Of a stretch of 64,000 bases of DNA, positions 35,201-48,700 are shown piece by piece. The position numbers were made by a program, and so were the translations under genes. The notes beneath the pieces were generated by a model. It had not been told where the DNA came from and made no database searches. It worked only from the letters and a program-made list of their open reading frames with translations. Origin of the DNA: Allolobophora icterica (Eukaryota > Annelida > Clitellata > Crassiclitellata > Lumbricidae); contig OY744607.1 of the NCBI GenBank assembly GCA_963556255.1, forward strand, positions 737,001-801,000. The letters are read 5' to 3'. Position 1 is the stretch's first letter. Each line of letters begins with the position of its first letter.

Positions 35201-36565
35201 AGTTGCTTTCATTGTGGACAAATGCGTGCGCTGGAGCGCCAGCAAATAGTGGTCTCTGGGGAAGCGTCGTAAGTTTCCCCATGCGCAGCATTTGGTAACA
35301 TCTGACATCGAATGGAACATGTTTTTGGCATATTGTCAGTGCCAATTTACAACAATGCAAGATAAAACATACGTTTTTCAGCGGAAGTATAATAAGATGC
35401 ATACTGCTTGGTGCAAGGGTAGCTCAGATACTTTCATATCAGATCAATGTTAAGGCAATAATTGAAGATATCGTTTGAACATTGTTAAATTTCAAAATGC
35501 AAAATTGTTAATATCGGTAAAATTGAAATCAAATCTCAAATTTGTGTTAATTAAATTTTAAATGCAGAAGTTCCAGCAATGCATTCATTTTAATTCTGAA
35601 TATTTATTATTTTAATTTTTCAAAAGTATTTATTGAAGATGAATCAGTTTTAATGAGATTTATGTGACTGCAGATTAGAAGCTAGTTTATCAATGTCTGG
35701 TTGTAGGTTCGTAGTGGCAAGTATCATCAATACATTCAAATTTGAGTCAGTGAGGCGCGCTCGATTTTTTTTTTTATAAGTTTCATCGCTTAAAATGATT
35801 GTTCACATCTGTACGTGCTCCCAAAACGGCATATGTAACGTTGAGCAAACGACCGCAAATGTTCGAATTCATTTGCTGGCAGTATACGGAAGTGTAAATA
35901 CGCTGCATAGAGCTTGACGAAAAGTGAACTAAGATTAAAACAAAATAATAGAAAAAAAGAACTTAACTTAAATCGAAAATCAAGAAAACAAGGTAATTTA
36001 ATTTGTTTTCAAAATTTCTGAGTGACTGTCGCGGGCCACATTCAAAGGATTGGCGGGCCACTTTTGGCCCGCGGGCCACGGTTTGGGAATCACTGCTCTG
36101 GATGAATCGATAACCATGATTGAAAACTGATTGATAAAACAATTCGTAAACCTTGATTGAAATTTCCCCAATTGTCTCTTGCTTATGCTTGCATATTCTG
36201 TGATTTGATGTCTGATCAGATAGTGGTTTGTTTGACAGAATGAAGCACAAGTGGCTAAGGACTTCTGCCGAATTGTGTCCGATGCAGAGAATGAATATCA
36301 GGTATTGTCCTTTAACATTCTCACAATTTACATTGTAGCTAGCAGTAACTCATTACCGCAGTAAACTTAAGGTGAATTGACGTTGACTGAAACCCGGTTT
36401 GTTGGATATTCTGACCAGACGGCGATATCGGAGAACTACAAGACGATGTCGGACACAACGTTCAAGGCTCTGCGCAGGCAGCTGCCGATCACACGCACGA
36501 AGATCGACTGGAACAAGTTACTCAGCTACAAGATCGGATCGGAGCTAAGGAACGCGCCCAACTAA
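29233..36565 (+). CDS. CAPZA1: F-actin-capping protein subunit alpha (10 exons, 290 aa)
   Basis: It forms the CapZ heterodimer with the beta subunit and caps actin barbed ends in the cytoplasm. Exons: 29233-29271, 29786-29849, 30443-30494, 31233-31296, 32432-32502, 33120-33335, 33809-33893, 34326-34397, 36239-36301, 36419-36565. They total 873 nt, in frame, ending TAA. The N-terminus [13 protein letters not shown], then [18 protein letters not shown], is family-typical. Both signature motifs are present: VHYYEDGNV (198-206) and FKALRRQLP (257-265). The C-terminal tentacle ends [16 protein letters not shown]. Length is close to the vertebrate 286 aa. All introns are GT-AG, and four of nine donors read gtcagt. 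A 30-31-bp minisatellite starts at the donor of intron 3. Intron 8 holds a 982-bp hAT element and intron 5 two SINEs. It is convergent with GPD2. Confidence 0.97.
30495..30616. repeat. Minisatellite beginning at the 5' splice site of CAPZ alpha intron 3
   Basis: Four units of 30-31 bp, each starting with gtaa and a gtcactcc-like block and ending near attctaccctgt. The first unit starts with the actual donor gtaagt. A second gggtaag lies at 30554-30560. Confidence 0.85.
32056..32352 (+). mobile_element. tRNA-derived SINE, Asp(GTC)-like head (CAPZ alpha intron 4)
   Basis: The best-preserved copy of its family: tagtgtaatggttagtgtg, an anticodon-like ggactgtcaacc loop and B box gggttcaaatccc. 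The body contains atgccgaggctaagaaaatg and ctaacacttgatacccatgg. It ends in a CTT-rich tail. Confidence 0.88.
32757..33010 (+). mobile_element. tRNA-derived SINE-like repeat (CAPZ alpha intron 5)
   Basis: A-box-like ggtggtctactggtaacacg and B-box-like aggttcaactcc are followed by a body ending near ctcaagggcctacg. The body differs from the other two SINE groups. A single copy is seen here, so the call rests on the tRNA-like head. Confidence 0.5.
35114..36095. mobile_element. hAT-type element (982 bp), CAPZ alpha intron 8
   Basis: Termini CAGTGGTTCCCAA and TTGGGAATCACTG (one mismatch). Perfect 8-bp duplication ctctggat at 35106-35113 and 36096-36103. The right end repeats gcgggccac. Mostly A/T-rich interior with no clear transposase frame. 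Confidence 0.93.
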
Positions 36566-39500
36566 CGGACCAACTTCCACACCACGTGCAGTTGTCAATT
36601 CCATTATTGAAGTTAACGCATATTTATGCCTATGCATGCACGAAGTACACGTTTCGAGAGATGGACGTTTACGAGTTATCAATGCACAAAGCTGTAGTCT
36701 CTTTTCTTCTTCTTTGGTCAGAATGATTCCTAAAGACTTTAATTTTAATCTGGTCACAGTTTGCTGTAATTGCCTCGGATCTGTTGCTAGTGTCATTTAG
36801 TGTTGTTTGAGTTGGGATATGTCATGGGCAGAGGAGAAGCTGCCCGATTTCTGCATTAATCTCTAGTGAATTGCTGTTCAAAGTGGTCGTCCTTGTGTGA
36901 CACTAGGACTGCTTTTCCTAACAAAGTGCTGGGTTTCCAGGTGGAAAAGTAGGAGAGTAAGATGATTTGGAGCAGGCGATCATGTAGGTCGTAGCGTGAT
37001 TGTGATTGTATCATTTGAATGCTTTGAGATTATTGTTGACGACGTTAGTTAAGTGAAGCCAACAGTTTGTGTTTTGGCGACTGCCAAGACCCACTAAATG
37101 CATATTCCGACTCCTTGTCTTTGTCTGAATCACTGACATGGTTTCAATAGTCGCAGGAACTGGAAATCAGTTCTTAATTACGCTCCTGCAGAATGGAGAA
37201 GCCGTCGATGGCTGCTTTTGTGTTTTGGAAGGAGCTTTTGTGTTTTGAAATTTGTCTCCTTGTCAGCCGACTCAATTTGCCCACAAAATGTCACCAATTT
37301 CATTTATTGGATAATTGCCTGTAGCACAAGAGAATTGCTGATTTTGTATTAAACTTTCACCAGTTTATTTAACTGATTGGCCGGTCTTCTTCTTCAGTGT
37401 CTTCTGAGCTTCTGAGTTTTCCCTACATTACCCCGAATTTTGCTTGTCTAAACTTAGTGGTTGTCTATAAAGGACGCCCAAAATGCGGACAAGGGACAGG
37501 GGAAAAGAGGATTATGCCCATCTAAATTGGTAGTTATTTATGGTCTGGGCCTTAAAACACCACTTAAAGTCAGTCCAGCTAGTATATATGTACTGTGTTT
37601 AATTATCTGAAGAAAAATCTAAATTCTTCTGAATATCTTTAACAAATCACATTCAGAATTTCAGTCAGCATGTAGTTTAAAGAGGAAGTCTACTCATCCT
37701 GCTATAACAAATCACATTCTGCAAAACCAAATTCAGTGAACAACACGTAAAAAATTTGTCAAAAACTGTCGAGAGAAACTTCAAACGCTCAGAAAACGAC
37801 GTCAATTGAAAACAAAGTGAAATGATACAAAACGAGTTAGAAGCGTTCTAAGTTCTTTAAGACATGCGTAATACTACATGCATGCAATTCATCAATGCTA
37901 CTTTAAATACATTTCAAACAAAAGACCAATTCACTGAACAGTGGCTTCGAAATCAAGTGTTTATTTAACTAGACACTGAAAACGTCTCTAGCAAGTGTGC
38001 ATGACCTTTAAAAAGCGTTCATGGCTTAAGAATCTTGACCCTATAAAGTCATGTCATTGTCGAGTTCATTTTCCTTCTGTCGCCAAAGTTTTGGGCTCTG
38101 ACCTGGTCAAGTTTAGAAAACTTAACCACACCTGGGGCTTAAAAATGCCTCCAACCCAGCTTACCATGTCACAACCCCCTCAGATGTGATGAATTGCTCA
38201 AAACTCCTAAGAGTTCCAAATTTCCAGAGTCTTAAATCTATCCATGCAGTTGAATGAATGGTTGTCAGATCCATGCATGCTTAAACTGCTTCTCTAACCG
38301 CTGGACCCTTCCCTGTCCATCTACACATTCAATCAGAAACTTAAAGATGACGGTCAAAAGGACTCAACGCAGCAGCACAAGATTTAAATAACTTTCAGAG
38401 TCTTGTTGCCATTTATAAATAAGTTACAAAACAATAAACCACAAATGTAAAGAAGTCAAAAGCAGAATTCAAACAGAGCTGTTCCCAAAACATTTCTTCA
38501 AATATTTTGCTCGGAATGCACAGCGCAAACATCTAAACCAAACGAATCGTGAAGATCATTAGTTCGCTGTTGTTAAATAAATTTACAGTTCCTGTTGTGC
38601 CCTAAACTGGTTCTATTCATCGGAAAACATACAGAATTCTTAACAAAGAATCTGTTAAGAATGAAAATTCTTAATCACATTAGGAATGTTAAGACAAAAG
38701 ACAGACATACAGACACATACACTGAAATCACATGAAGCTTACGAACTAAAATAAAATGCAACTGGCTAAAGACGTCAAAAGAAACTACAAAGCAAAGTTA
38801 TGACAACACAAAATAATGTTTTCTGGCAGACAGAATCAAGTGGGTGAACAGCTTACCCTACATCCAACAACAGAACAAAAGAGAAGCAAACATCCAGTCC
38901 AGTCCGTTAATCTTCTATGCAATTTCTAGAATCTATTCCACAACACAACCTAAGCACATTCTATTTACAAACACGTGTTAACATGTCGGCAGCCTCAGGA
39001 AGACCTGCACATGCAGGCAACACATTAATTTAACACGAGTTGTTAACTACAACATTCTAAGCATAGCAGATGTTCTAATGGGTTATATTTTCCACACAAA
39101 AACATTCAACATACGGTTTGTTCGGTAATCAAATGCTCAACAGCAGCGTCTAGGTCACATCAACCACGTTGCCAAACCTTCCAACTTAAGATGAGACATC
39201 ACGGTTCCAAAGGGGATCGTCAATTTCCTCATGGATAGTGTTGCCTCAATTCAAAACAGAAACTGAATATTTATGAATGCCTTGCAAGAAAAACAGTCAA
39301 GAGTTTTAGAGATTCTAACTTATCTTCTATGATAGACTATGACCTTGGCTATGAATTCACTTCAACTGACCATCGACTGAAGCTTAACACATTAAAACTG
39401 TGCTAAAGAAGTCAGTAGCTCAGACAGAAATGCTTTGAGAATACACTTGTCAACACTAACGGTTCACTAACAGTTACTGCGTTCTTCCAGCACTCAAAAG

Positions 39501-39759
39501 AACGAAGCACAAACAGCTCAGCACCTGACAAACTAACCTAAATCACTATCGCTGGCTCTACAATTCTCCTAAAAGTGACCTAGCTCAGCTGGGAAAGAGA
39601 TCTACACATGTGAGGAACCACAGAACAAACATGGAACAAGAACAACAACTAAAGAATTTCAGACAATTCTGTACATTGAAAGCTGCATGTACAATGCTAA
39701 CTGTCCACACAACGCCGTGTTGTACACATATAAATCATTCGAGATAAAGAAACGGCGAT
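36566..39759. other. Convergent 3' region between CAPZ alpha (+) and GPD2 (-)
   Basis: No gene or obvious transposon. From about 37.6 kb the plus strand turns A/C-rich, matching the GPD2 sense strand being T/G-rich, which suggests that the GPD2 3' UTR may be long. A tttatt (AATAAA on the minus strand) near 37961 is one candidate poly(A) signal. Both poly(A) sites are unresolved. Confidence 0.45.
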
Positions 39760-42700
39760 CTAGAGACCGCCTCCGCTGCGTGTGATCGAAATCGGCTTTA
39801 TGATTTCTTCACTCAGTTCGGCCGCCTTTGCGAATCGACTCGTCGACACGGCGCCTGTCTTCAGCGCACTCATCAGCTGAAAAAACAACCAGATAGAGAC
39901 AATCATTGGCTGAATGTAGACACAAAACATGTCCAATATCCAGAAACAGTCCTTAGCAGCTGTTTAGCACATGGGAATAATTCCCAGCTTCTTACAAATC
40001 ACAGGTTTTAAATCTCTCAGACAGCCATGGTGAACTGCCTCTCGGATTTTTAAAATGTGCTATACAAATGCTCAAAACACACATACACACTGGAAATTCC
40101 TGATAACAAACAGCCTTTGGAAGCCATAGTCAACTACTCATGTCGTAATGAATTGTCTGCCCAACAATCAGTCTCTGCTTACCTTCATTGCAATTTTGTT
40201 TAGATCGGTTACATGGTGAAGCATGCAGCAAATCTGAGATTTTCTGAAAGGTGCTATATAAATGCTTCAACACACACACACACACACACACTCACCCTAG
40301 CATTACCTAAGTCATAGAGACACATAGGATAACAATTCAATGACAACACAGCAACTGCAGTCAAAGGCCATATAATAATAATGACCAACATTTATGAATA
40401 AGTACGCTACCTGTAGGAACTCTCCGAGGTCAACCTGCGCGTTCTTGTTGAGGTCAACTTCACTGAGTATTTCGTGCAGCTGGTTCTCGCTCACCCTTTC
40501 GCCCGATTTCTACACAACAAAACAACAGACAACGTTCACAATGAACAACACAGACACAACCAACTACGACCAGTTTTATCATAGAGGCTCTACATAAATT
40601 CAAACAGCACAAAGAATAAAAGCAATCCAGCTTTTCAGTACCACTGGAAAAATGGAGAAACAAAAGCCAGCAGTCTAACACAAACTACCACTTTACCCAT
40701 CTTCTCTCTCTCCCACATTGTTATCATGGATTTATATAGCACCTCTTCAAGACACACTCAACACAGGCGCTCCCAACCCAGTACAGTCCAAGTGCTCGTG
40801 GAATAGATGTAAAGAAAGACCAAGGAGTTCGTGTCATAGGATACCCGACGACATAATCCACCATCTATATATCTAGAATATGAAGATGACAGAATAGGTC
40901 GAATATGATCTTAACACATCATGGGAATAAACAACAGATGGGTAACACAGTTAAGCCCAGCAACAACAGGATCAGGTTGACCTAGTTGCTATACATCAGT
41001 TGTTAGGTATCAGTTGCTAGGCAATAATTGCTGGGCATCAGTTGCTAGGCATCAGTTGCTAGGCATAAGTCAGAACCAAGTATTCAAACAGAGAGCATGA
41101 TTGTCGTTACCTTGAAGTACGTTCGTAGGTCTGTGATCGTAATGTATCCTTTGTTGTCTGTGTCGAGCGAACGAAATCGTTTGATGTAAACGTTGATTTC
41201 ATCTTTCGTGAAGTTAATTGGAATATTTTTGCTCTCATCCTTCAGATCGAGACCCATCTCGAGGTTGAGGAAGCGCATTGCTCTTTCCAGCTCCTCCTTC
41301 AAAACCAATCACATGCTTTGCCTAACTCAATCTCACATTCCTTCAGTCTCAGAATGAATTAATTCCACTTAAACGACATCCAATGAAGCACAGTACTTCC
41401 AACAGAACACGTCTTATAAATCCTAGATGTATTAATATATTAGACCATTTATATAGCACCTTAATATATCCAACCATTTATATAGCACCTTTTGAAATCT
41501 CCCACAGACTTTAAAACATGAATATCTAACAGTTCTAAAACAACGCCACATAAACTAAGCCAAGAAAGTTTGTTGTGCTATTTGAAACGCTAGAGCTCAT
41601 GAATATTTAAAAGTGGAATTTACATGGTAATGCAAACAGCAGAAGCAGCAGCAAGAGAAGGGTTGGAGACAGACCTTTTCCTTCTGTTTGTTCCAGTTGA
41701 GTTCACGCGAGAGCAGTTCAATGACGCGTGGCAATGCCTCCTCAGCCGCATGAACGTTAAGGAATGCAAGTCTCGTCCTTCGCGCCAGAACGTCGACGGC
41801 TGTGGCAGCGTACTCACGCACCGCATAGACCACCTACACAGCAGAAGCACACACACATGCATATAGGCACACACGGGCAGGTAGATAACCAGACTCCTTT
41901 TTATCCATTTCTAAAAAACGGCAAACTATACCGTCACTTACAATAGTAGATATACGTAGAAACATCTGCTGAGCAGAAAAATAGGTCAACTCTGAGGTCA
42001 ACATAGGGCAACTCTGAGGAGTCAGATGATCGGTAATGACTGAAATTAACTTAGACATCAACATTGTTGTGCTAAAGGAGCTGCATAAATACCCAGCAAC
42101 AGACATGAGCAAATGTAGAGTAAAAGCTGTTAAGCAATGCAGACAAATGATGTTGTGTAGTAACTCCTACAATGTGTAAACTCCTAAGCAAGTCTTTCCC
42201 CAGAGGAAGGAAAGTAGTTCCACCTGTGACTGTCTCCAGAGGGAAGAAGACCAGTCCCTTAATTAATTCATTCATTCTGGAAATTTATATAGCACCTCTC
42301 CAAGAGACCTACTCAGAGGCACTCCCAATCTAACCCCGAGAGGCAGCCATGGGTATATAGTGTTAGCGACTTCATTTCCTTAGCCTCGGTATATGAGGTG
42401 GGTGGCCAGTCCTCTCCCTTCCCATTTCATCTTCCAACCAACAGTGTACAGTCAATGTACTAATTATAACTGAGTTGGCTAGGAGGCACGAGTGGAGAAG
42501 TAATCTCGAAACAAATATCTCTGCCCTGGTGGGGATCTGAACCCTCAACCTCTTAGTTGACAGTCCAGCATGTTAACCACCAGACCATCGCGCAACCCCA
42601 ACCCAGAGGGACGTCTCACCTCGGCCTCAATGTATGGGTAGTCTTCGTGCAGACGTCTCCCGACGACCGGCCAACGCTTGCCAGTCAACTGCGCCAGGCG

Positions 42701-45700
42701 CGCCACTTTGAAAGCGCGGTCACCGTAGGTACTCGCAAGATGCTTTGCAACCTAAGAAACACACAAACAGCTCATCAACTTAAATGCACTTGTACGGATC
42801 AGTCTGATAGTCATCTGTGCAGCACTTTGATACGAACCTAACTAAGCATTTTCATACATACATACTTACACACATACATACACATATACATATATACCTA
42901 CATACAAAGATACATATATAAACACAGACATAAACACATATATACATAACATAACAAAACATAAATGGAAATATCTAAAGTGCAACTTCAAGGAAAACTC
43001 ATCATTAGCGCTTCTGATCCAACAAGGACAACCGTTGTTCAAACAGAATAGAAGTGCTTGCAGAACAGAGAAATAGATGGGATGACTCAGTTCTAGTTTT
43101 ATGTGGAAGGTTGTTCGAGGCCACAGGCTTCATAAAGCACGTGCAAAGCAGTGGAAGGAAATACCAAGCTAGATGCAGTGGTCACCTATATTGCTATGCG
43201 TAATTGAAATTGCACATTTACAGTGCAAATATTATTACATCTTTGCTCAGAAGAGACAATGCCTTGGAAAGAAATAATCATAAGAACACAACAGCAGAAG
43301 TCTACTGATTAGAATAGATTAGATAAACAATACATTAAATTTTCTACTCAGACATTTCACTACGTTGTTAATCCCTGTTAGATGTGCTAGCGTCTCAAAT
43401 TTCTTGCTATTTCTGGGACCACATCAGTAGTCTGTGAATACTAGAGAGATGACGATACCTCGTGGTCCAAACCAAAGTCCTGGATGAGTCGAATGAAGAG
43501 CGTGGGTGACCATTCGTAGGCTCCGTCGAGCAGCAATCCCTTCGTCAAGCAACCGTTCATTGGTTTGAGGTTACAGGCCTCGACACACTTGTCGACCGTC
43601 TCCTCTGCCATGTGTCGATATGTCGTCCATTTACCACCTACACAAAAAGAACCAGGTCAGACACATTTCCCCTTTCTACTATCTGGTTTTTCCACCTCAT
43701 CCATAAGGAGCAACTTCCAACTCTACTCGACATCATCTACACTAGCAGAGAGATTAGTTGACTGGCGCTATAGAAATGTCCATTCACAATTACAATCTAT
43801 TCCTATTTTAGGAAGTACCTGCTTAGAATCTTTAGTGTCAAGAGTGCTTTCAACTGGTCTTCTAATATTTCTACAGAAAAGCCAAGACACATACGATACG
43901 ATACGATAAGATAGCTTAATGGCCAGGATGCTTCCAACCATGTCTCAGACCTCTTACACTTCTCTCTAAGTCGAATCTAATTCAATATATATCTTGAGAT
44001 AATCTAATCTATTTGATGATATATAGGCAAGAATGAAATACTTCAGAAACCTCAACGATCTCAACCGATTCAGTTCAAAGGATCTCAATTTCCATAAAAA
44101 AGATGCATTGGGAATCATCAGAAGAATAGATAAACGTCATAATCAATAAGACCGAGGAGATTCATAATCATCAGAATTACTAATAAAAGGCAACTGAATC
44201 TGAACAGAGGAGAATGACAGAGAGAGAACCAAAGAGGGAAAGACAGAGACAGAGAGAGAGGCAGGGAGGGAGAGTCATTCATCAATGCGTACCTGCAATG
44301 GTGATGAGGTTGGAGCTGCTGACGTGGATGATGTGATTGCGTGCAATAGACTGTGTGTTCTTTGCATTTGGATTCGTCACCAGAGGTCGAATGCCACTCC
44401 ACGCTGACAGGACATCACCTCGACGAACTACAGATGCAAATATTTCATTCGTTTTAGCATAGACAAGTTTCAAATATTTCCCTAACCATAGCATGTCTAA
44501 TTTTCACCCATTTCACTAGATTTAGCCAGAAGGTAATTTTCAAACATTTCATTAACCTTAACATTGTACCATGGTGGCCGATTGGTTAGAATGCTCGCCT
44601 TGTAACTCAGAGAGTGCGGGTTCGATCCTCCTCCCCTGAGACAGTCACTGTGTGTAGGGACCTTGAGCAAGTCCTTCACTCACAATTGCTCAGCACTTCA
44701 GATTAACTGATTCTGTGAATTTAATGAATGCAACATAAGAATGACAATTATAATAATAACAATAATAATAATGTCTAATTTTCTAATAGTGAGTGAGCGA
44801 GCGAGCGAGCGCGTGAGTGAGTGAGTATTTTACCATTGACGTCTGGGCTGAGATAGTTTCTGATTTCCTTGAGGATGAACTGAATCTCTGCCTCAGTTGG
44901 AGTCGGATTGTCCGTAATTTCGCACATATTATCCGTTGTACCTTGGCACAAATTTCATTCATTTCTTTATTAAGGTAATTTATATAGCACCACTGCAATA
45001 ATCAGAGAAGGAGCCAGCTCTCTCTGCACCATCGTAAAAGATGTAAGATGGTAGTAAGAACAGAAATATCATCAGTGAAGAGAAGAGAAGATCCAACAAC
45101 TGCTCAGCAACTCTCAGTCTGTCATTAGCCTGTCTGCTTCTGTTGTAATCTAACACTTCTATTGTGCCTGTGTCTGATGCACAAGGCTCAACCGATGGCA
45201 CACCAAAACCGTGATCAGATCAACATTGAGACGATCAGCTCGTAATCTTGACAGAGAGAGACAGTCTATGAAGGATAAGCAAAAGGTGCTATATAAATGA
45301 TCGCGCACCTACAGACCATTGTCTTCATAGAGCAGAATCATCTGGAGAATTCAACAAATGAATGGATGAAGACTACAAAACTTAAGATGATGGAACGCTG
45401 TAATAAAACAATGGACCAAACACCAGAGCTTGGAAGGCAGTGACGAATGACGCATGGCAAGTGGTCTGTACTGCAAGATGGCCACAAGCTCAATTGTCAT
45501 TAGTTGACGATGTTTACCATAAGCAGCCTTCAACAATCAACATCTGACATCTGCAGTGAAGCTGACAGGCAGAAGGCAACCGAATTTACTGTAAAAACTG
45601 TTCTTGTTGTTACTTGTTGAAAACCGGCGTTGTCCAGCTTACCTGCCATGGTGGCATGCTCCCATGGAAGAAAGAAGATGACACGTCCATCAGAAGTCGA

Positions 45701-48700
45701 TGGATCCAAGAGACCCATGTTGGCCGGACTGCAAACAGCAACATAACAATAACACACACCATGACACATACACTGACAAAGCGATAGGCATAAACAGATT
45801 CAATGAAAATGGTCTGGAATGGTTTCATATATGAAAGTGAATTAAATTCTAGCGACTTCATTTTCTCAAGCTCAGCACATGAAGGCGGTTGGCCAGTTCC
45901 ATCCCTTTCCACTGACTGCTGATGTACGCTGTACTGCCATCGGATGCTGCATTGTGCACTATACACCGGCAGTATAGAAGTTGCTACTTATAATAATAAT
46001 AATAATTATGCTCATTATATATTTACACAGACAAATATAAACTAGAAATGATTCAAAATTCACTGACCACATTACACCCAGATTGCATTCATTACAAACA
46101 GTGGCTGCCTATCAAGTCCAGAATCCGGTTTTAAAAAACTTTCTTAGATTTCAGAAGGTGTTGGGGTGGCGAGTGTAGCGTGTGGGGAGGTTAAGGGGTG
46201 TGGACTTGCCTGTAGTAGTCGGGCAGGACAATGTGTACACCAGAACTCGGCTGACAGATCTTTGGACTCTCCGGATCATCAAGCTGGCGAATGAAGTCTG
46301 TGTATGGACCGGTGGCATTGACGATACACTTGGCCCGAATGTTGAACTCCTGTCCTACAATCAAACAAAAAAACCAATAATACACAGGTCCATTCAATCA
46401 ACTTACAACATCACCAACATCAAAAACAACAGAACAAGCTCAGAAGACATTTCCAAGGCATTCACAGCATCTAGGCTTATCATGGATTCTTTCCCAACTC
46501 AAAACTCCTTTTCCCCACAACTTATGCAATCCTACCCATCTTCCTCTTTGCCACCGTGTAACTAAACACTCACTAAGTAATTCTCAAAGTACCAAATGGT
46601 GCTATATAAATTTGTAATTACAATTACCATATGATTAAAACCATTTCCTTGCTTTAAAACACTTGCTCATAGCTTATCAAATTTAATTTTAAATATTAAC
46701 TGTTAAATACCAGTAAAATAAGAATTAAGCCTAAATACAGAATTCCTCAAAACTTTTTAAAACAGTCAAATACATAATGAGCTCAATAACAACAGATTCA
46801 TTGAATGCCAAACACCTTTAAGCCAACTGCTTAGACCTTCACAATACGATGCTTAGTGCAACATCAGTTGATGCCTAGTGCATTAGACACCAATGCAATA
46901 GAAGTTACTAATTAAAAACACCAAGCTAAGTGGAACAACATCTCACATGGAGGTACATACACATGTATGAGGCTATCATTTTTATATAGCACCTTTTTAA
47001 GACTGTCTGAAAAGCCTCAGATGCATTTGGGGACACAATGAGACATGCAAAAGAAGATGAGCAGTTTCTGGTCGGTCGGTCATACCTGTGAGTCGATCCC
47101 TGACGTGAGCGCCGCTCAGAGTCAACTTTCCGTCATCTTCCTTGTGCTTAATCAGCTCAACAACCTCGCAGTGGTTGGCAATACTTGCGCCAAGACGAGC
47201 TGCAGTCAGAGCGATCGCTAAGCACATACGAGCGTCATCATGTTGCCCTAAACACAACACAAGACACACGTAAGAAACAAATGACAACACCTTTGCCTAA
47301 CGATCACTTAAGATTCACCTAACAATAACATAAGATTCACACAAGATTCACCTAACAATAACAACTACAATTAAATTTCACACTTCTAACAACACATCTC
47401 ACTCGTCTTATTGTAGATTTCATTTTCCAGAACTTCTCTTAAGAATTCTCTCAACACAGATCCTACACCATAGAAACAACCATTTTCAAATCAATTAATC
47501 TAATCAAAAAAACGTCTACAGCACTTAAGTCATCATCACGTACAATTCACCCATCACTGGTCGTCTCCACCAAACCTTCATTCCATTTTCCCCATCATTG
47601 GGGTAACCACTGCGTGATGACCTAGTGCACCAGTGACCTCTCTAGCAATGACCTTTGACCCCTACGTCTAACCTACCATCGTAGTAGACCAACGCTCCAA
47701 CCAGTTTGTCGCGTTTAAGCATAGGAAAGAGTTCGAGAGCTTTCGACTTGGACAGGATGTAGCTCGACTTGAGCAGCTGTCTGCCAGCGACCAGGTCATA
47801 GCACTTGATGCCCACGTAGTAATACGGCAACTGCCACCACCTACAAACACCCACACGCACACACAACTCATAACCATACATTTCCTTACCGCTATTATTA
47901 CTATTTCTGTTTATTCCACTTTATCAATATCATTATATCATTATTTATTTCTATTTACTATTTATATTATTTTGTTTCATCCGAGAAAGATCTGATTCCT
48001 GAGCTTCCTAAAATATATGTCCAGAGAAAATTAAAAATGCAACTGGAGTGGCTAAATCTCATCATGCTGTGAGCTTATCATCATCATTATTTTATTATAT
48101 TACTATTTTAATAATTTTATTTTTCAAGATTGAACATCAATAACAACATACTTAAACGTCTGTTCTAACCATAAGTGCACCACTGCACCCATCAGACAAT
48201 ACCTCACGCCTCTGATATAAAACATTTCTAAGTGAAGGGAAGGGCCAAGAACTCACTTGTAGACTGGAAGCATAATCGGCAGAGGATGGGCCAAGTGAGG
48301 TGCTATATCAATGAGGTTGCCTCTCTCTGCCAGAGCTTCCTTCACCATTCGATACTGCTCAAGGTCAAGGCCAAGGATCGCCTTCTGCAGGTAACGAACT
48401 CCGCCGTGGATCAGCTTCGTACTGCGGCTGCTCGTTCCCGACGCAAAGTCAAACTTCTCCACCAGCGCCGTTGTCAATCCTGAAATTCATCAACAGAAGA
48501 AGAAGGCTGTCAAAATAAAGTTAACATTTGGGTAAAGCATTAATCTAATCCATAGCCATGAACACTGGAAAAATAAACCACCAGTTGAGGATCAAATCAC
48601 ATTAAACATCCTCCTCCTCAGCTGAGCATCGATGGTCAGTTCAACACCAGAATATATCAGGGAGCTCTACATTGAGCCATCCCGGTAGACGAACACTGCA

